Notes: generated by a model from the letters alone, not told the origin. DNA of 35,081 nt from a bacterium (GCA_021811685.1 JAJZNT010000002.1:1-35081); one strand, 5' to 3'; positions 8,554 to 17,014 are shown, numbered from the stretch's first letter. Made by a program: numbers and translations.

Positions 8554-9876
8554 ATGGCCCAAGTGGTTGAGCCTGAAATTGAAACATTCGCTCAAATTAA
8601 GGTAGTCGGTGTCGGCGGTGCCGGAGGCGCGGCGATTAATAGAATGGTGGAAGCCGGAGTTGAAAACGTCGAATTTATTGCGGTTAATACTGATGCACAG
8701 GCGCTACATCACTCTAAAGCAGGTAAGAAAGTACACATCGGAAAAGACACAACTCGAGGACTAGGTGCCGGCGCAGATCCGAAAGTCGGTGAACAGGCGG
8801 CAGAGGAGTCAATTGAAGAGATAAAAAAAGCTCTAACCGGTGCGGACATGGTCTTTGTTACGTTAGGCGCCGGAGGGGGCACCGGAAGCGGAGCCGGCCA
8901 TGTTGTGGCTAAGATTGCTAGAGAAAACGGGGCTTTGGTGGTCGGTTTTGCCACCAAACCATTCGCCTTTGAAGGGGATAAGAGACGGCGTAATGCCGAA
9001 GATGCAATTGAGAAGTTGCGACGTGAGGTAGACACTCTGATCATTGTTCCTAACGACCGCCTGCTTCAAACGATTGATCGCCAAACTCCTCTCATTGAAG
9101 CGTTTAAGGTGGCTGATGACGTATTGAGACAGGGAGTTCAGGGAATATCTGACCTGATTACAGTTCACGGCTTAATTAATCTGGACTTTGCGGATGTTAA
9201 GTCAGTTATGAGCAATGCCGGAACGGCGCTAATGGGTATAGGCCGCGCTAGCGGGGACGAGAGGGCAATTAAAGCCGCCAAGCAGGCTATTGAATCTCCT
9301 CTGCTTGAGGTATCAATTGACGGAGCGCGGGGCATCCTGTTTAACGTCATCGGCGGAAATGATCTGGCGATGCATGAAATTAATGCGGCAGCCGAAGCTA
9401 TTACTAATGCCGCTGATCCTGATGCCAATATTATTTTCGGAGCTACCATTAATCCGGAAATTGCCGGAGAGTTGATTATTACGGTTGTAGCTACCGGCTT
9501 TGATGCAAGTTATTTCGCCCAAAGACAGGTTAAGACAAGGTCTAGGGATAAAGATGACCACGAGTTTTTGTTACCGGCTGACGAAGAAGAAGCGATGAGC
9601 GGTATAGATACAACGCTGGAAGATGACAGTGAGAATGACTTTGTCAGCGAGGCTCCGATGCCCAATATCTGGACGATTGACGAAGAGAAACAAGAGGATA
9701 GCGACAGCCATAAAGAGAATAAGGGCGAGTCTGAAGATTCTGACACTACGCATGGTGAGGCCATAGTCGCAAGCAAGTTAGAAGAAGACCTTGAAAAGCC
9801 ATCGTTCTTGCGGTTACGCCGCAAAAACCGTAAGCATAAAGACGAAGACGCTAAAGAGAGCCAGAGCAAAGAGTAA
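8554..9876 (+). CDS. ftsZ: Cell division GTPase FtsZ
   Basis: 440 residues. Tubulin-like GTPase that builds the division ring. It has the N-terminal [22 protein letters not shown], the tubulin signature as GGGTGSGA at residues 107-114 (commonly GGGTGTGA, so one Thr is Ser), VPNDRLL, and the T7 synergy loop [11 protein letters not shown]. After about residue 325 comes a long acidic linker, then [13 protein letters not shown], resembling the FtsA-binding tail peptide, then a Lys/Glu-rich end extending about 20 residues further. An AAGGAG Shine-Dalgarno precedes the ATG. The tubulin core is unambiguous; the role of the extra tail is unknown. Confidence 0.96.
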   Translation: MAQVVEPEIETFAQIKVVGVGGAGGAAINRMVEAGVENVEFIAVNTDAQALHHSKAGKKVHIGKDTTRGLGAGADPKVGEQAAEESIEEIKKALTGADMVFVTLGAGGGTGSGAGHVVAKIARENGALVVGFATKPFAFEGDKRRRNAEDAIEKLRREVDTLIIVPNDRLLQTIDRQTPLIEAFKVADDVLRQGVQGISDLITVHGLINLDFADVKSVMSNAGTALMGIGRASGDERAIKAAKQAIESPLLEVSIDGARGILFNVIGGNDLAMHEINAAAEAITNAADPDANIIFGATINPEIAGELIITVVATGFDASYFAQRQVKTRSRDKDDHEFLLPADEEEAMSGIDTTLEDDSENDFVSEAPMPNIWTIDEEKQEDSDSHKENKGESEDSDTTHGEAIVASKLEEDLEKPSFLRLRRKNRKHKDEDAKESQSKE

Positions 9877-9906
9877 ATTATACAGCGTTTATGCTATTGC
9901 AATGCG

Positions 9907-9949
9907 CTATGGATAGAGTTATATTGGTGTTAACAAGCGCTATATATGG
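9907..9949 (+). promoter_or_regulatory. Candidate pair of NrdR boxes upstream of nrdR
   Basis: CTATGGATAG (9907-9916) and CTATATATGG (9940-9949) match the core CwAtATaTwG of the published NrdR-box consensus at 8/10 and 9/10 positions. Both are preceded by GCG. They lie 33 bp apart, close to the three-helical-turn spacing usual for paired boxes, and just upstream of a possible -10 (TACATT, 9973-9978). This would fit autoregulation. The outer positions match poorly, so the call is tentative. Confidence 0.4.
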
Positions 9950-10079
9950 GCTTTAAATCCCGCGCGCTAGGGTACATTTAAAAACAAACACCTCAAAAAA
10001 CCGAAAAATCTTAATAAATTCTGATTTTATTTAGTTTAAAGATTTTTTGGCAAAATTTTATTAATGGAGGTGTAAACAG

Positions 10080-10559
10080 ATGCAGTGCAGCAAGTGCCAC
10101 AGTGAAGACATTCGAGTAATCGAATCACGTGATTCGGCCGACCGGCAAGCAATCAGGCGGCGACGCATGTGTAATGCTTGTGGTTATCGATTCACTACCT
10201 ATGAACGCATCGAGCGACCCCAGTTGATCGTTATAAAAAACGATGGGACCAGGCAGATGTTCAGCCGCGAAAAACTATTGGCCGGACTATACAAGGCCTG
10301 TGAAAAGACTTCGGTTACAAGCGTTCAATTAGAGAGCATGGTTAGTGACATCGAGGACGGACTGTATGCTTGCGGTGAGCAAGAAGTAAGCTCAGCCATG
10401 ATCGGAGATATGGTTATGCAGCGACTAAGCTTACTAAACGAAGTTGCCTATGTACGTTTTGCGAGCGTATACAGACGATTTAAAGACATTGCGGGTTTTG
10501 AGAAGGAACTAAGTCATATCCGCGAACAGAACCGCCTGAGTAAAGCAGCACGCACCTGA
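10080..10559 (+). CDS. nrdR: Transcriptional repressor NrdR
   Basis: 159 residues, standard length. NrdR senses ATP/dATP and represses ribonucleotide reductase genes. The N-terminal zinc ribbon has C3, C6, C31 and C34 with the RRRRMCNACGYRFTTYER signature; an ATP-cone follows from about residue 48 (VIKNDGTRQMFSREKLLAGLYKACEK). A strong Shine-Dalgarno (GGAGGTG) precedes the ATG. It lies upstream of nrdJ, separated by a terminator and a new promoter. NrdJ has no ATP-cone of its own that I can see, so NrdR may be the main nucleotide sensor in this pathway. Stop is TGA. Confidence 0.95.
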   Translation: MQCSKCHSEDIRVIESRDSADRQAIRRRRMCNACGYRFTTYERIERPQLIVIKNDGTRQMFSREKLLAGLYKACEKTSVTSVQLESMVSDIEDGLYACGEQEVSSAMIGDMVMQRLSLLNEVAYVRFASVYRRFKDIAGFEKELSHIREQNRLSKAART

Positions 10560-10628
10560 AATATATCGGATTGAATGTTGTCTTTAGCTAACAACGATTA
10601 GTATTGTGAGCTGAAGAGAGCTTTCAGG

Positions 10629-10651
10629 AAGCGTTAGTCATAACGCTTTTT
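10629..10651 (+). terminator. Intrinsic terminator after nrdR
   Basis: Perfect 8-bp stem AAGCGTTA/TAACGCTT with loop GTCA, continued by T residues (five in a row from 10647). It separates nrdR transcription from nrdJ. Confidence 0.7.
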
Positions 10652-10677
10652 GACAACTCAAATAAACACATTAAAAT
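10650..10677 (+). promoter_or_regulatory. nrdJ promoter
   Basis: Consensus TTGACA (10650-10655), a 16-nt spacer and TAAAAT (10672-10677). The -35 overlaps the T-tract of the nrdR terminator. Predicted start near 10684 gives a leader of about 88 nt with an AAAGC/GCTTTT-type hairpin (about 10712-10737) and a Shine-Dalgarno (AAAGGG) before the ATG at 10772. No cobalamin riboswitch motifs are visible. Confidence 0.6.
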
Positions 10678-10771
10678 ATTAAAAAACTAAAAAAGTTTTC
10701 GGGTAATATGTAAAAGCTTAACGTGTGAGGGGCTTTTAGAATGGGACCCGATCTAAGAAAGGGTAAAAACT

Positions 10772-13540
10772 ATGGGACAGGCTACCGACCTAGGGGTGGG
10801 GCGGGTATTCACCCCCGCTAAAAGTAAGGCGTATGATCAGCTGGATTGGGAAGAGAGGCATTCTTTGCTCACTAATCCGCAGACCAATGAAGTAGTATTC
10901 GAGCAGGAAAACATTAAATTTCCTACCGGCTGGTCTCAGAATGCCGTTAACATTGTTGCGCAGAAATACTTTAATGGCACTCCGGGCACCAGTGACCGGG
11001 AGTACTCTTTAAAGCAGCTGATTGACAGAGTGGTAGATACCATTGTCAGCCATGGAGTTAGTGAGGGATACTTTGATTCAGATACGACAACCGAGAACTT
11101 CAGAGAAGAACTTAAATATGTATTGGCTACCCAAAGGGCGGCTTTTAATTCACCGGTTTGGTTCAATATAGGGGCACCAGATAGGGCTCAGCAGGCCAGC
11201 GCCTGCTTTATTTTAGGTATTGAAGATACTATGCCGGCCATTCTTAACTGGTACGTTGAAGAGGGAATGATCTTTAAGGGCGGATCAGGTTCCGGTATTA
11301 ACTTAAGCGTGCTTCGCTCAAGTATTGAGCCGTTAAGTAAAAGCGCCGGTACGGCCAGCGGACCCCTAAGCTTTATGCGCGGAGCAGATTCTAGCGCCGG
11401 GGCGATTAAGAGCGGGGGCAAGACCAGGCGGGCAGCTAAAATGGTCATCTTAAATGTTGATCATCCGGATGTTTATGACTTCATTTGGTGTAAGGCGATT
11501 GAAGAGCGTAAAGCCCGTGACTTACAGAATTTAGGTTGGGATATGAGTCTGGACGGCAAGGATGCTTTCTCGGTCCAGTACCAGAACGCTAATCTTTCCG
11601 TCAGAGTAACAGATGATTTTATGCATGCCGTTGAGAATGATGACGACTGGGACCTAAGAGCGGTAACCACCGGTAAGGCTTTGCGCACAGTTAAGGCGCG
11701 CGATCTGTTCCATCAGCTGTCTGAGGCGGCCTGGGAATGCGCAGACCCCGGTATGCAGTTTGATACGGTAATTAACCACTGGCATACAACTCCTAAGGCG
11801 GGCCGCATTAACGGATCTAACCCTTGCAGTGAATATATGCACCTGGACAACTCAGCCTGTAACTTAGCTAGCATCAACCTGCTTAAATTCTTAAGAGATG
11901 ACGGTACCTTCATGATCGACGAATTCAAGCATACGGTAGAGCTGATCTTTACTGCCCAGGAAATTCTGGTCGGTTACAGTACTTATCCCACCGAGCGTAT
12001 TACTAAGAATGCTAAAGCCTATAGGGAGCTAGGGATAGGCTACGCTAATCTGGGAGCTTTGTTGATGGCCCAAGGTCTGCCCTACGACAGTGAAGAGGGA
12101 AGAGCTCAAGCAGCAGCGATAACCTCCTTACTTACTGGGCATGCTTACGCTACGTCGGCTAAAATGGCTGCCAAAGTTGGTCCGTTTGCCGGGTTCAGTA
12201 AAGACCGGGAAGGCATGATCCGTGTACTTAAGCAGCACCGGGCTGAGGTTTCTAAGATCAATGCCAGCTTAGTAAGTGAGGATTTGCTTAGTGCGGCAAC
12301 TAACGCCTGGGACGAAGCAGTTGAACTGGGTCAACGTTACGGCGTTCGTAACTCTCAGGCCAGCGTACTGGCTCCTACCGGTACTATTGGGCTGATGATG
12401 GATTGTGACACGACCGGAATTGAACCTGATCTTGGGCTGGTTAAGGTAAAGAAGCTGGTTGGCGGGGGAACAATGAGCATCGTTAACCAGACAGTGCCCA
12501 GGGCGCTCAGGTCATTAGGCTACCGCAAGGCCCAAGTTGACGATATCGTTAAGTATATAGATTCAGAAAAGACGATTGTCGGGGCACCGCACCTTAAGGA
12601 TGAGCACTTGCCGGTGTTTGCCTGCTCTATGGGGGATAACACTATTCATTATCTTGGCCACGTTAAGATGATGGCAGCAGTTCAGCCGTTTATTTCCGGC
12701 GCAATTTCCAAGACGGTTAACATGCCCGAAGAAGTTAGCGTAGAGGACGTTGAACAACTACACATGGATGCCTGGAAGATGGGGCTTAAGGCAATAGCTA
12801 TTTATAGGGACAACTGTAAGGTCGCTCAGCCGCTGTCGATGGCTAAGCGGGACGGTGAAGAGAATGATAAGTCTTCTGTTAAAGAAGATAACAGAATAGT
12901 AGTTACCGGTCCTGCTAGGCGTAAGCTGCCAAAAGTCAGGACCAGCCGAACCTACAAATTCCAGATTTCAGATCTAGACGGTTACTTTACGGTCGGGGAA
13001 TACGAGGATGGTAAGCCCGGAGAGCTATTCATAAATGTCAGCAAACAGGGCAGTACTCTGCGTGGACTCATGGACTCCTTTGCTATTTCGGTCAGTCTGG
13101 GTCTGCAATACGGGGTTCCGCTTAAGCACTATGTGCGTATTCTGCGCGGTACTTCGTTTGCCCCCGCAGGAGTAACAGACGATAAGCAGATCGGTACGGC
13201 TAGTTCAATTACCGATTACATCTTAAGACGTTTAGCGCTGGACTACCTGAGCTTTGAGGACCGACTTGAGCTGGGACTGGCAGATATCTCAGATATGGAA
13301 ACTTCTGAGCTGCAAACTTCACTGATTACCGAGCAGACTCAGGTAGTTGAGAGTGAACCGGTGGTTGAAGCGGGCGAAACGGTTGATGTAACTCTGGAAG
13401 TAGAGCAAGTTAGCACCAGTGTCGTTCAGGCTGTAACTGACCAGACGGCACCACTGTGCTATAACTGCGGCAATATTACCCAGCGCTCAGGCAGTTGTTA
13501 CGTATGTACTTCCTGTGGTAGCACTACAGGTTGCAGCTAG
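10772..13540 (+). CDS. nrdJ: Adenosylcobalamin-dependent (class II) ribonucleotide reductase
   Basis: 922 residues. Reduces ribonucleotides to deoxyribonucleotides using a B12-generated thiyl radical, without oxygen. Visible: the first redox cysteine C145 (SACFILG); NPCSE with radical C352 and E354; the redox partner C363 eleven residues on (SACNL); PTGTIGLMMDCD; SGAISKTVNMPE; and GLKAIAIYRDNCK. A TSCPD-type domain follows (about residues 710-860), then a Thr/Glu/Val-rich linker and a cysteine-rich zinc-ribbon-like tail with CYNCG and CTSCG, probably the dithiol that re-reduces the active site. I see no N-terminal ATP-cone. The cell must obtain cobalamin; no B12 genes are in the window. Its own promoter and Shine-Dalgarno are present. 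Confidence 0.94.
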   Translation: MGQATDLGVGRVFTPAKSKAYDQLDWEERHSLLTNPQTNEVVFEQENIKFPTGWSQNAVNIVAQKYFNGTPGTSDREYSLKQLIDRVVDTIVSHGVSEGYFDSDTTTENFREELKYVLATQRAAFNSPVWFNIGAPDRAQQASACFILGIEDTMPAILNWYVEEGMIFKGGSGSGINLSVLRSSIEPLSKSAGTASGPLSFMRGADSSAGAIKSGGKTRRAAKMVILNVDHPDVYDFIWCKAIEERKARDLQNLGWDMSLDGKDAFSVQYQNANLSVRVTDDFMHAVENDDDWDLRAVTTGKALRTVKARDLFHQLSEAAWECADPGMQFDTVINHWHTTPKAGRINGSNPCSEYMHLDNSACNLASINLLKFLRDDGTFMIDEFKHTVELIFTAQEILVGYSTYPTERITKNAKAYRELGIGYANLGALLMAQGLPYDSEEGRAQAAAITSLLTGHAYATSAKMAAKVGPFAGFSKDREGMIRVLKQHRAEVSKINASLVSEDLLSAATNAWDEAVELGQRYGVRNSQASVLAPTGTIGLMMDCDTTGIEPDLGLVKVKKLVGGGTMSIVNQTVPRALRSLGYRKAQVDDIVKYIDSEKTIVGAPHLKDEHLPVFACSMGDNTIHYLGHVKMMAAVQPFISGAISKTVNMPEEVSVEDVEQLHMDAWKMGLKAIAIYRDNCKVAQPLSMAKRDGEENDKSSVKEDNRIVVTGPARRKLPKVRTSRTYKFQISDLDGYFTVGEYEDGKPGELFINVSKQGSTLRGLMDSFAISVSLGLQYGVPLKHYVRILRGTSFAPAGVTDDKQIGTASSITDYILRRLALDYLSFEDRLELGLADISDMETSELQTSLITEQTQVVESEPVVEAGETVDVTLEVEQVSTSVVQAVTDQTAPLCYNCGNITQRSGSCYVCTSCGSTTGCS

Positions 13541-13561
13541 ATTGGTGTAAACTAAAGGCAC

Positions 13562-13837
13562 ATGAAGGTGCTAGTGCTTTATAGACCGAAGTCCGAACAC
13601 AGGGTGGCTGTTGAGGAGTTCATTAGGCGATATAAAGAGCAGTTTATAGACTCTCAGCTGGAGATATTAGACATAGATCAACGGGACGGCGCTGCCATGG
13701 CCAGTCTCTATGACATTTTGCAGTACCCCGGATTCTTGGTGCTGCGTGATGATGGAAGTGTTATGCAGAGCTGGCAGGGCAGCGACAATATACCAAGCGT
13801 TGAAGATATTCACTACTACGCTACTCCTCCTATCTGA
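13562..13837 (+). CDS. Thioredoxin-fold-like protein lacking cysteines
   Basis: 91 residues. The pattern is beta-alpha-beta-alpha-beta: MKVLVLYRP at the start, LEILDID, then YDILQYPGFLVLRDDGSVMQSWQG, which resembles the cis-proline and final strands of thioredoxin. The CxxC position is occupied by RPKSEH and the protein has no cysteine at all, so it cannot act as a dithiol oxidoreductase. It starts 21 nt after nrdJ; a -10-like TAAACT (13548-13553) ends 8 nt before the ATG, so it may also be made from its own leaderless message. The place beside the reductase suggests descent from a thioredoxin/glutaredoxin partner, but function is unknown. Stop is TGA. Confidence 0.75.
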   Translation: MKVLVLYRPKSEHRVAVEEFIRRYKEQFIDSQLEILDIDQRDGAAMASLYDILQYPGFLVLRDDGSVMQSWQGSDNIPSVEDIHYYATPPI

Positions 13838-13841
13838 TTGA

Positions 13842-13850
13842 TGTTACAAT
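13842..13850 (+). promoter_or_regulatory. Extended -10 promoter for the ileS leader
   Basis: TGTTACAAT, an extended -10 with no convincing -35. A start near 13857 would produce a leader of about 207 nt that contains the whole T-box. A small hairpin TTGATA/TATCAA (13856-13861 with 13878-13883) sits at the 5' end. Confidence 0.5.
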
Positions 13851-13890
13851 GGATCTTGATAAGTCCGCTTGAGCAGCTATCAACTGCAAT

Positions 13891-14059
13891 GGACCGGGAA
13901 GAAATACGCTTTAGTGTAGATTAGAACCCGCCGTCCGGGAGTCGATAATCCCCTTAAAATGAGTGCTTTTAGAGTTAAACCTTTAAAAGAAGTCGGATGG
14001 TACCGTCCCTTGAAATAAGGGATTCCGATGGATTTTAGAGGTTTTTATAATTAAGGGAC
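13891..14059 (+). ncRNA. T-box riboswitch (tRNA-Ile sensing), translational type
   Basis: Hand folding gives: ultrashort stem I, GGAC-CGGG (13891-13898) with CCCG-cc-GTCC (13927-13936); an upper helix TACGC/GTGTA (13905-13909, 13914-13918); and an internal loop whose 3' side carries the specifier ATT (13920-13922, Ile) followed by AGAA. Stem III is CTTTTAGAG/CTTTAAAAG (13966-13974, 13981-13989). The antisequestrator has TCGGA/TCCGA (13993-13997, 14024-14028), a 7-nt bulge TGGTACC (13998-14004) and GTCCCTT/AAGGGAT (14005-14011, 14017-14023). The bulge's UGGU pairs with the ACCA end of tRNA-Ile. The ileS Shine-Dalgarno AAGGGAC (14053-14059) is a perfect complement of GTCCCTT, so without uncharged tRNA it can be sequestered. 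TTTTAGAGG (14033-14041) followed by TTTTT can also pair with CCTTTAAAA (13980-13988), so transcription termination is an alternative readout. Confidence 0.88.
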
Positions 14060-14063
14060 AGAT

Positions 14064-16970
14064 ATGAAGTTTACCCAAAACAGCAGAAGAGCAGCCAAAG
14101 AATACGAAGCTGACCTAGTTAAATACTGGGGAGATAAAAAGATCTTCGAGAAGTCTGTTGAACAGCGTTCGGCGGATAATTCCTATATATTTTACGACGG
14201 ACCGCCGTTTATTACAGGGGTTCCGCATCACGGTACGCTTTTATCCAGCATCGTAAAAGATGCGGTGCCGAGGTATTGGACGATGAAAGGCAAACGGGTT
14301 GAACGAGTTTGGGGATGGGACTGCCACGGTTTGCCGGCTGAAGTGTTTACCGAGAAAAAGCTGGGAATCCACGACAAAAGGGATATTGGTTCTAAAATAA
14401 GCCTTGAGGACTACATTCTAACCTGTAGGGAGAATATGGTGGTCACCGGCAACGCCTGGGAAGACACTATTGCGCGGATCGGCAGGTGGGTAGACTTTAA
14501 GGGTGCCTACCGTACGATGGATAAAGACTATATGGAGTCGGTATGGTGGGCGTTTAAGCAGCTATATGATAAGGGTAAGATTTATGAAGGCGAAAAGGTT
14601 CTACTTTATTGTATCCGTGACGCAACTCCTATATCTAAGGCCGAGGTTGCCCAGGATAACTCATACCAGGAAGACACCGATCCGTCGGTATATGTAAAAC
14701 TGAAACTTAAGGATAGCGACGCCTACTTACTGGCCTGGACGACTACGCCGTGGACTCTGCCAGCCAATACGGCTGCAGCCGTCAACTCCTCTATAGAATA
14801 CTCAGAAATAGAAATGGATGGCGAGCATCTAATAATGGCCAGTGAGCTAATAGACAAGGTCTTAGTCGATGAGAAACATCAGCCCCTGGATCACCGGGTG
14901 ATTAGGACTTTTAAAGGGTCTGAGTTGGTCGGTAAAAGCTATGAGCCGCTGTTTGAAGACCGTGGGGCTAATGCCCATATGATATGGGATGCGGATTACG
15001 TTAGCGTTGATGAAGGCACCGGTGTAGTTCATCTTGCGCCAGCCTACGGAGAAGAAGACTATGAACTAGCACGCGCTCATAATATCCCCGTCGTTGCAAA
15101 TGTTGATGATTACGGTGTCTATAGCAGCGGCGAATGGCAAGGATTAAATGTCTGGGAAGCAAATCGGCTTATTGCTAAAACCCTTCATAAACGGGGCGTA
15201 GTTTGGCGCATTGACTTTATAACCCACTCTTATCCCCATTGTCACCGCTGCGCAACCAAGCTGATTTACCGGGCTCACCCCAGCTGGTTTTTGGATATAG
15301 CCTCACAGCGAGAGCAAATGCTTGAGCTCAATAAAAATATCTATTGGTTTCCTGAGCATATTAAATACGGCAGATTCACTAAAACTGTAGAAAGTGCTCC
15401 TGACTGGAATATTAGCCGGGACCGGTTCTGGGCGACGGCAATGCCGGTATGGAAGGGTGTTGATAAAGACGGTAATGAACATATTAAGGTAGTCGGCAGT
15501 TACGCTGAGCTTAAGGAGCTATCCGGGGTTGAACTGGAAGATTATCATCGGCCATGGGTTGATGACATCAGCTTTAAGATTGACGGAGTTGAGTATAAAC
15601 GTATCGATAAAGTACTTGATTGCTGGTTTGAAAGCGGCAGCATGCCTTTTGCTCAATTTCACTATCCTTTCGAGAATAAAGATAAATTTGAAAAAGATTT
15701 TCCTTCGGACTTTGTTGCTGAATATGTCGGTCAGGTACGGGCCTGGTTTTATTATTTGCACACTATCGCAACTGGCTTGTTTGATACCCATGCCTTTAAT
15801 AATGTTATAGTTAGCGGAACTTTAGCCGGTAACGACGGCAGGAAAATGAGTAAAAGCTACGGTAATTTTACAGATCCGGGTGAGCTTATGGACCGATATA
15901 GCGCCGACGCCCTAAGATTTCTGTTGCTTAGCTCTCCGCTACTGAATGCGGAAGATTATTCGCTTGTCGATAAAGATGTGGCTGATGTTAGCCGTAAGTT
16001 AGCTATGATCTGGAATATATATGACTTCTTTAGTTTATATGCCGATGTTGACGGCTGGGAATGGAAGCCAGGAGATAGCGAGGCGCCTAAACCTGAACAC
16101 ATTCTGGACCGCTGGATATTGTCCAGACTAAACGAGCTTAACCTGATAATTGACTCCAGAATGCAGGCTTATGATATTCCAGGAGCTCTCAAAGAAGTTC
16201 TGCCGTTTGTCGATGACGCGTCAAATTGGTATGTCAGGCGCTCCCGCAAGCGCTTCTGGAAGAGTGAGAACGACCAGGACAAAGATCAGGCTTATGAAAC
16301 ACTGCATTATGTACTGACGCAGCTGTCCATATTGCTGGCGCCATTTATTCCGTTTCTAAGTGAAGAGCTATACCGCAAATTAACCGGAGGCTTAAGCGTT
16401 CATTTGCTCGATTGGCCGGCACCGGGAAAGGTAGAGGAGGATTTAATCAGCCAAATGTCCTACGTGCGTGAAGTTATTAATGAGGGACTTAGGCAGCGGG
16501 CAGGCGAGGGCGTTAAGGTCAGGCAACCGCTTGGATCAGTCAGTGTTTCTTTTGAGAGAGTTAATTTATCTGATGAGCTTAAGTCGATTATCGCCGAAGA
16601 GCTTAACGTCAAAGAAGTTAAAGAACTGAACGTTAGAGGTTCAAGCCAAACGGCAGTTATGGACTTAAGGGTTACTCCTGAACTAAAAAGGGAAGGTATT
16701 GCCCGGGAAATTATCCGAAACGTGCAGAATGCCCGCAAGAAAGCCGGACTAAAGGTTGATGATCGGATTGAGCTTCAGTTAGGCTCGGATAGCAAAGAAA
16801 TATCACAGGTATACACGGATGCGGGATTAGCCGACCTAATTCAACGGGAGACTCTTGCCCTAGAGCTTAATGAGTCCGAGCTTAAAGATGCATACTGGGA
16901 GAATGTGCAAGTAGACGGGTTAGAGCTAGTAATAAAGCTTAAAGTAAAAACAAATAGTGTGCAGAGATAA
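14064..16970 (+). CDS. ileS: Isoleucyl-tRNA synthetase
   Basis: 968 residues. Class I enzyme charging tRNA-Ile. The N-terminal DGPPFITGVPHHGTLL (residues 45-60) holds the HIGH-like motif as HHGT (55-58); WGWDCHGLP follows; CP1 editing-domain motifs include AWTTTPWTLPAN and DEGTGVVHLAPAYGEEDY; the KMSKS loop is GRKMSKSYGN (K594-S598); the C-terminal anticodon-binding region includes ILDRWILSRLNELN. The overall style (PRYWTMKGKRVERVWGWDCHGLP) is closer to the eukaryote-like IleRS2 group, which often resists mupirocin; that is inference. Expression appears controlled by the upstream T-box through its Shine-Dalgarno, 4 nt before the ATG. The Thr in the last HIGH position is unusual. Confidence 0.95.
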   Translation: MKFTQNSRRAAKEYEADLVKYWGDKKIFEKSVEQRSADNSYIFYDGPPFITGVPHHGTLLSSIVKDAVPRYWTMKGKRVERVWGWDCHGLPAEVFTEKKLGIHDKRDIGSKISLEDYILTCRENMVVTGNAWEDTIARIGRWVDFKGAYRTMDKDYMESVWWAFKQLYDKGKIYEGEKVLLYCIRDATPISKAEVAQDNSYQEDTDPSVYVKLKLKDSDAYLLAWTTTPWTLPANTAAAVNSSIEYSEIEMDGEHLIMASELIDKVLVDEKHQPLDHRVIRTFKGSELVGKSYEPLFEDRGANAHMIWDADYVSVDEGTGVVHLAPAYGEEDYELARAHNIPVVANVDDYGVYSSGEWQGLNVWEANRLIAKTLHKRGVVWRIDFITHSYPHCHRCATKLIYRAHPSWFLDIASQREQMLELNKNIYWFPEHIKYGRFTKTVESAPDWNISRDRFWATAMPVWKGVDKDGNEHIKVVGSYAELKELSGVELEDYHRPWVDDISFKIDGVEYKRIDKVLDCWFESGSMPFAQFHYPFENKDKFEKDFPSDFVAEYVGQVRAWFYYLHTIATGLFDTHAFNNVIVSGTLAGNDGRKMSKSYGNFTDPGELMDRYSADALRFLLLSSPLLNAEDYSLVDKDVADVSRKLAMIWNIYDFFSLYADVDGWEWKPGDSEAPKPEHILDRWILSRLNELNLIIDSRMQAYDIPGALKEVLPFVDDASNWYVRRSRKRFWKSENDQDKDQAYETLHYVLTQLSILLAPFIPFLSEELYRKLTGGLSVHLLDWPAPGKVEEDLISQMSYVREVINEGLRQRAGEGVKVRQPLGSVSVSFERVNLSDELKSIIAEELNVKEVKELNVRGSSQTAVMDLRVTPELKREGIAREIIRNVQNARKKAGLKVDDRIELQLGSDSKEISQVYTDAGLADLIQRETLALELNESELKDAYWENVQVDGLELVIKLKVKTNSVQR

Positions 16971-17014
16971 CAATTAATACAATTTAATTTGGTGTCGAGC
17001 TATCTTGTTTGAGC

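Noticed and set aside
10684-10771. Cobalamin riboswitch before nrdJ
   Set aside because: The leader is too short and lacks the conserved B12-box; only a simple hairpin is seen.
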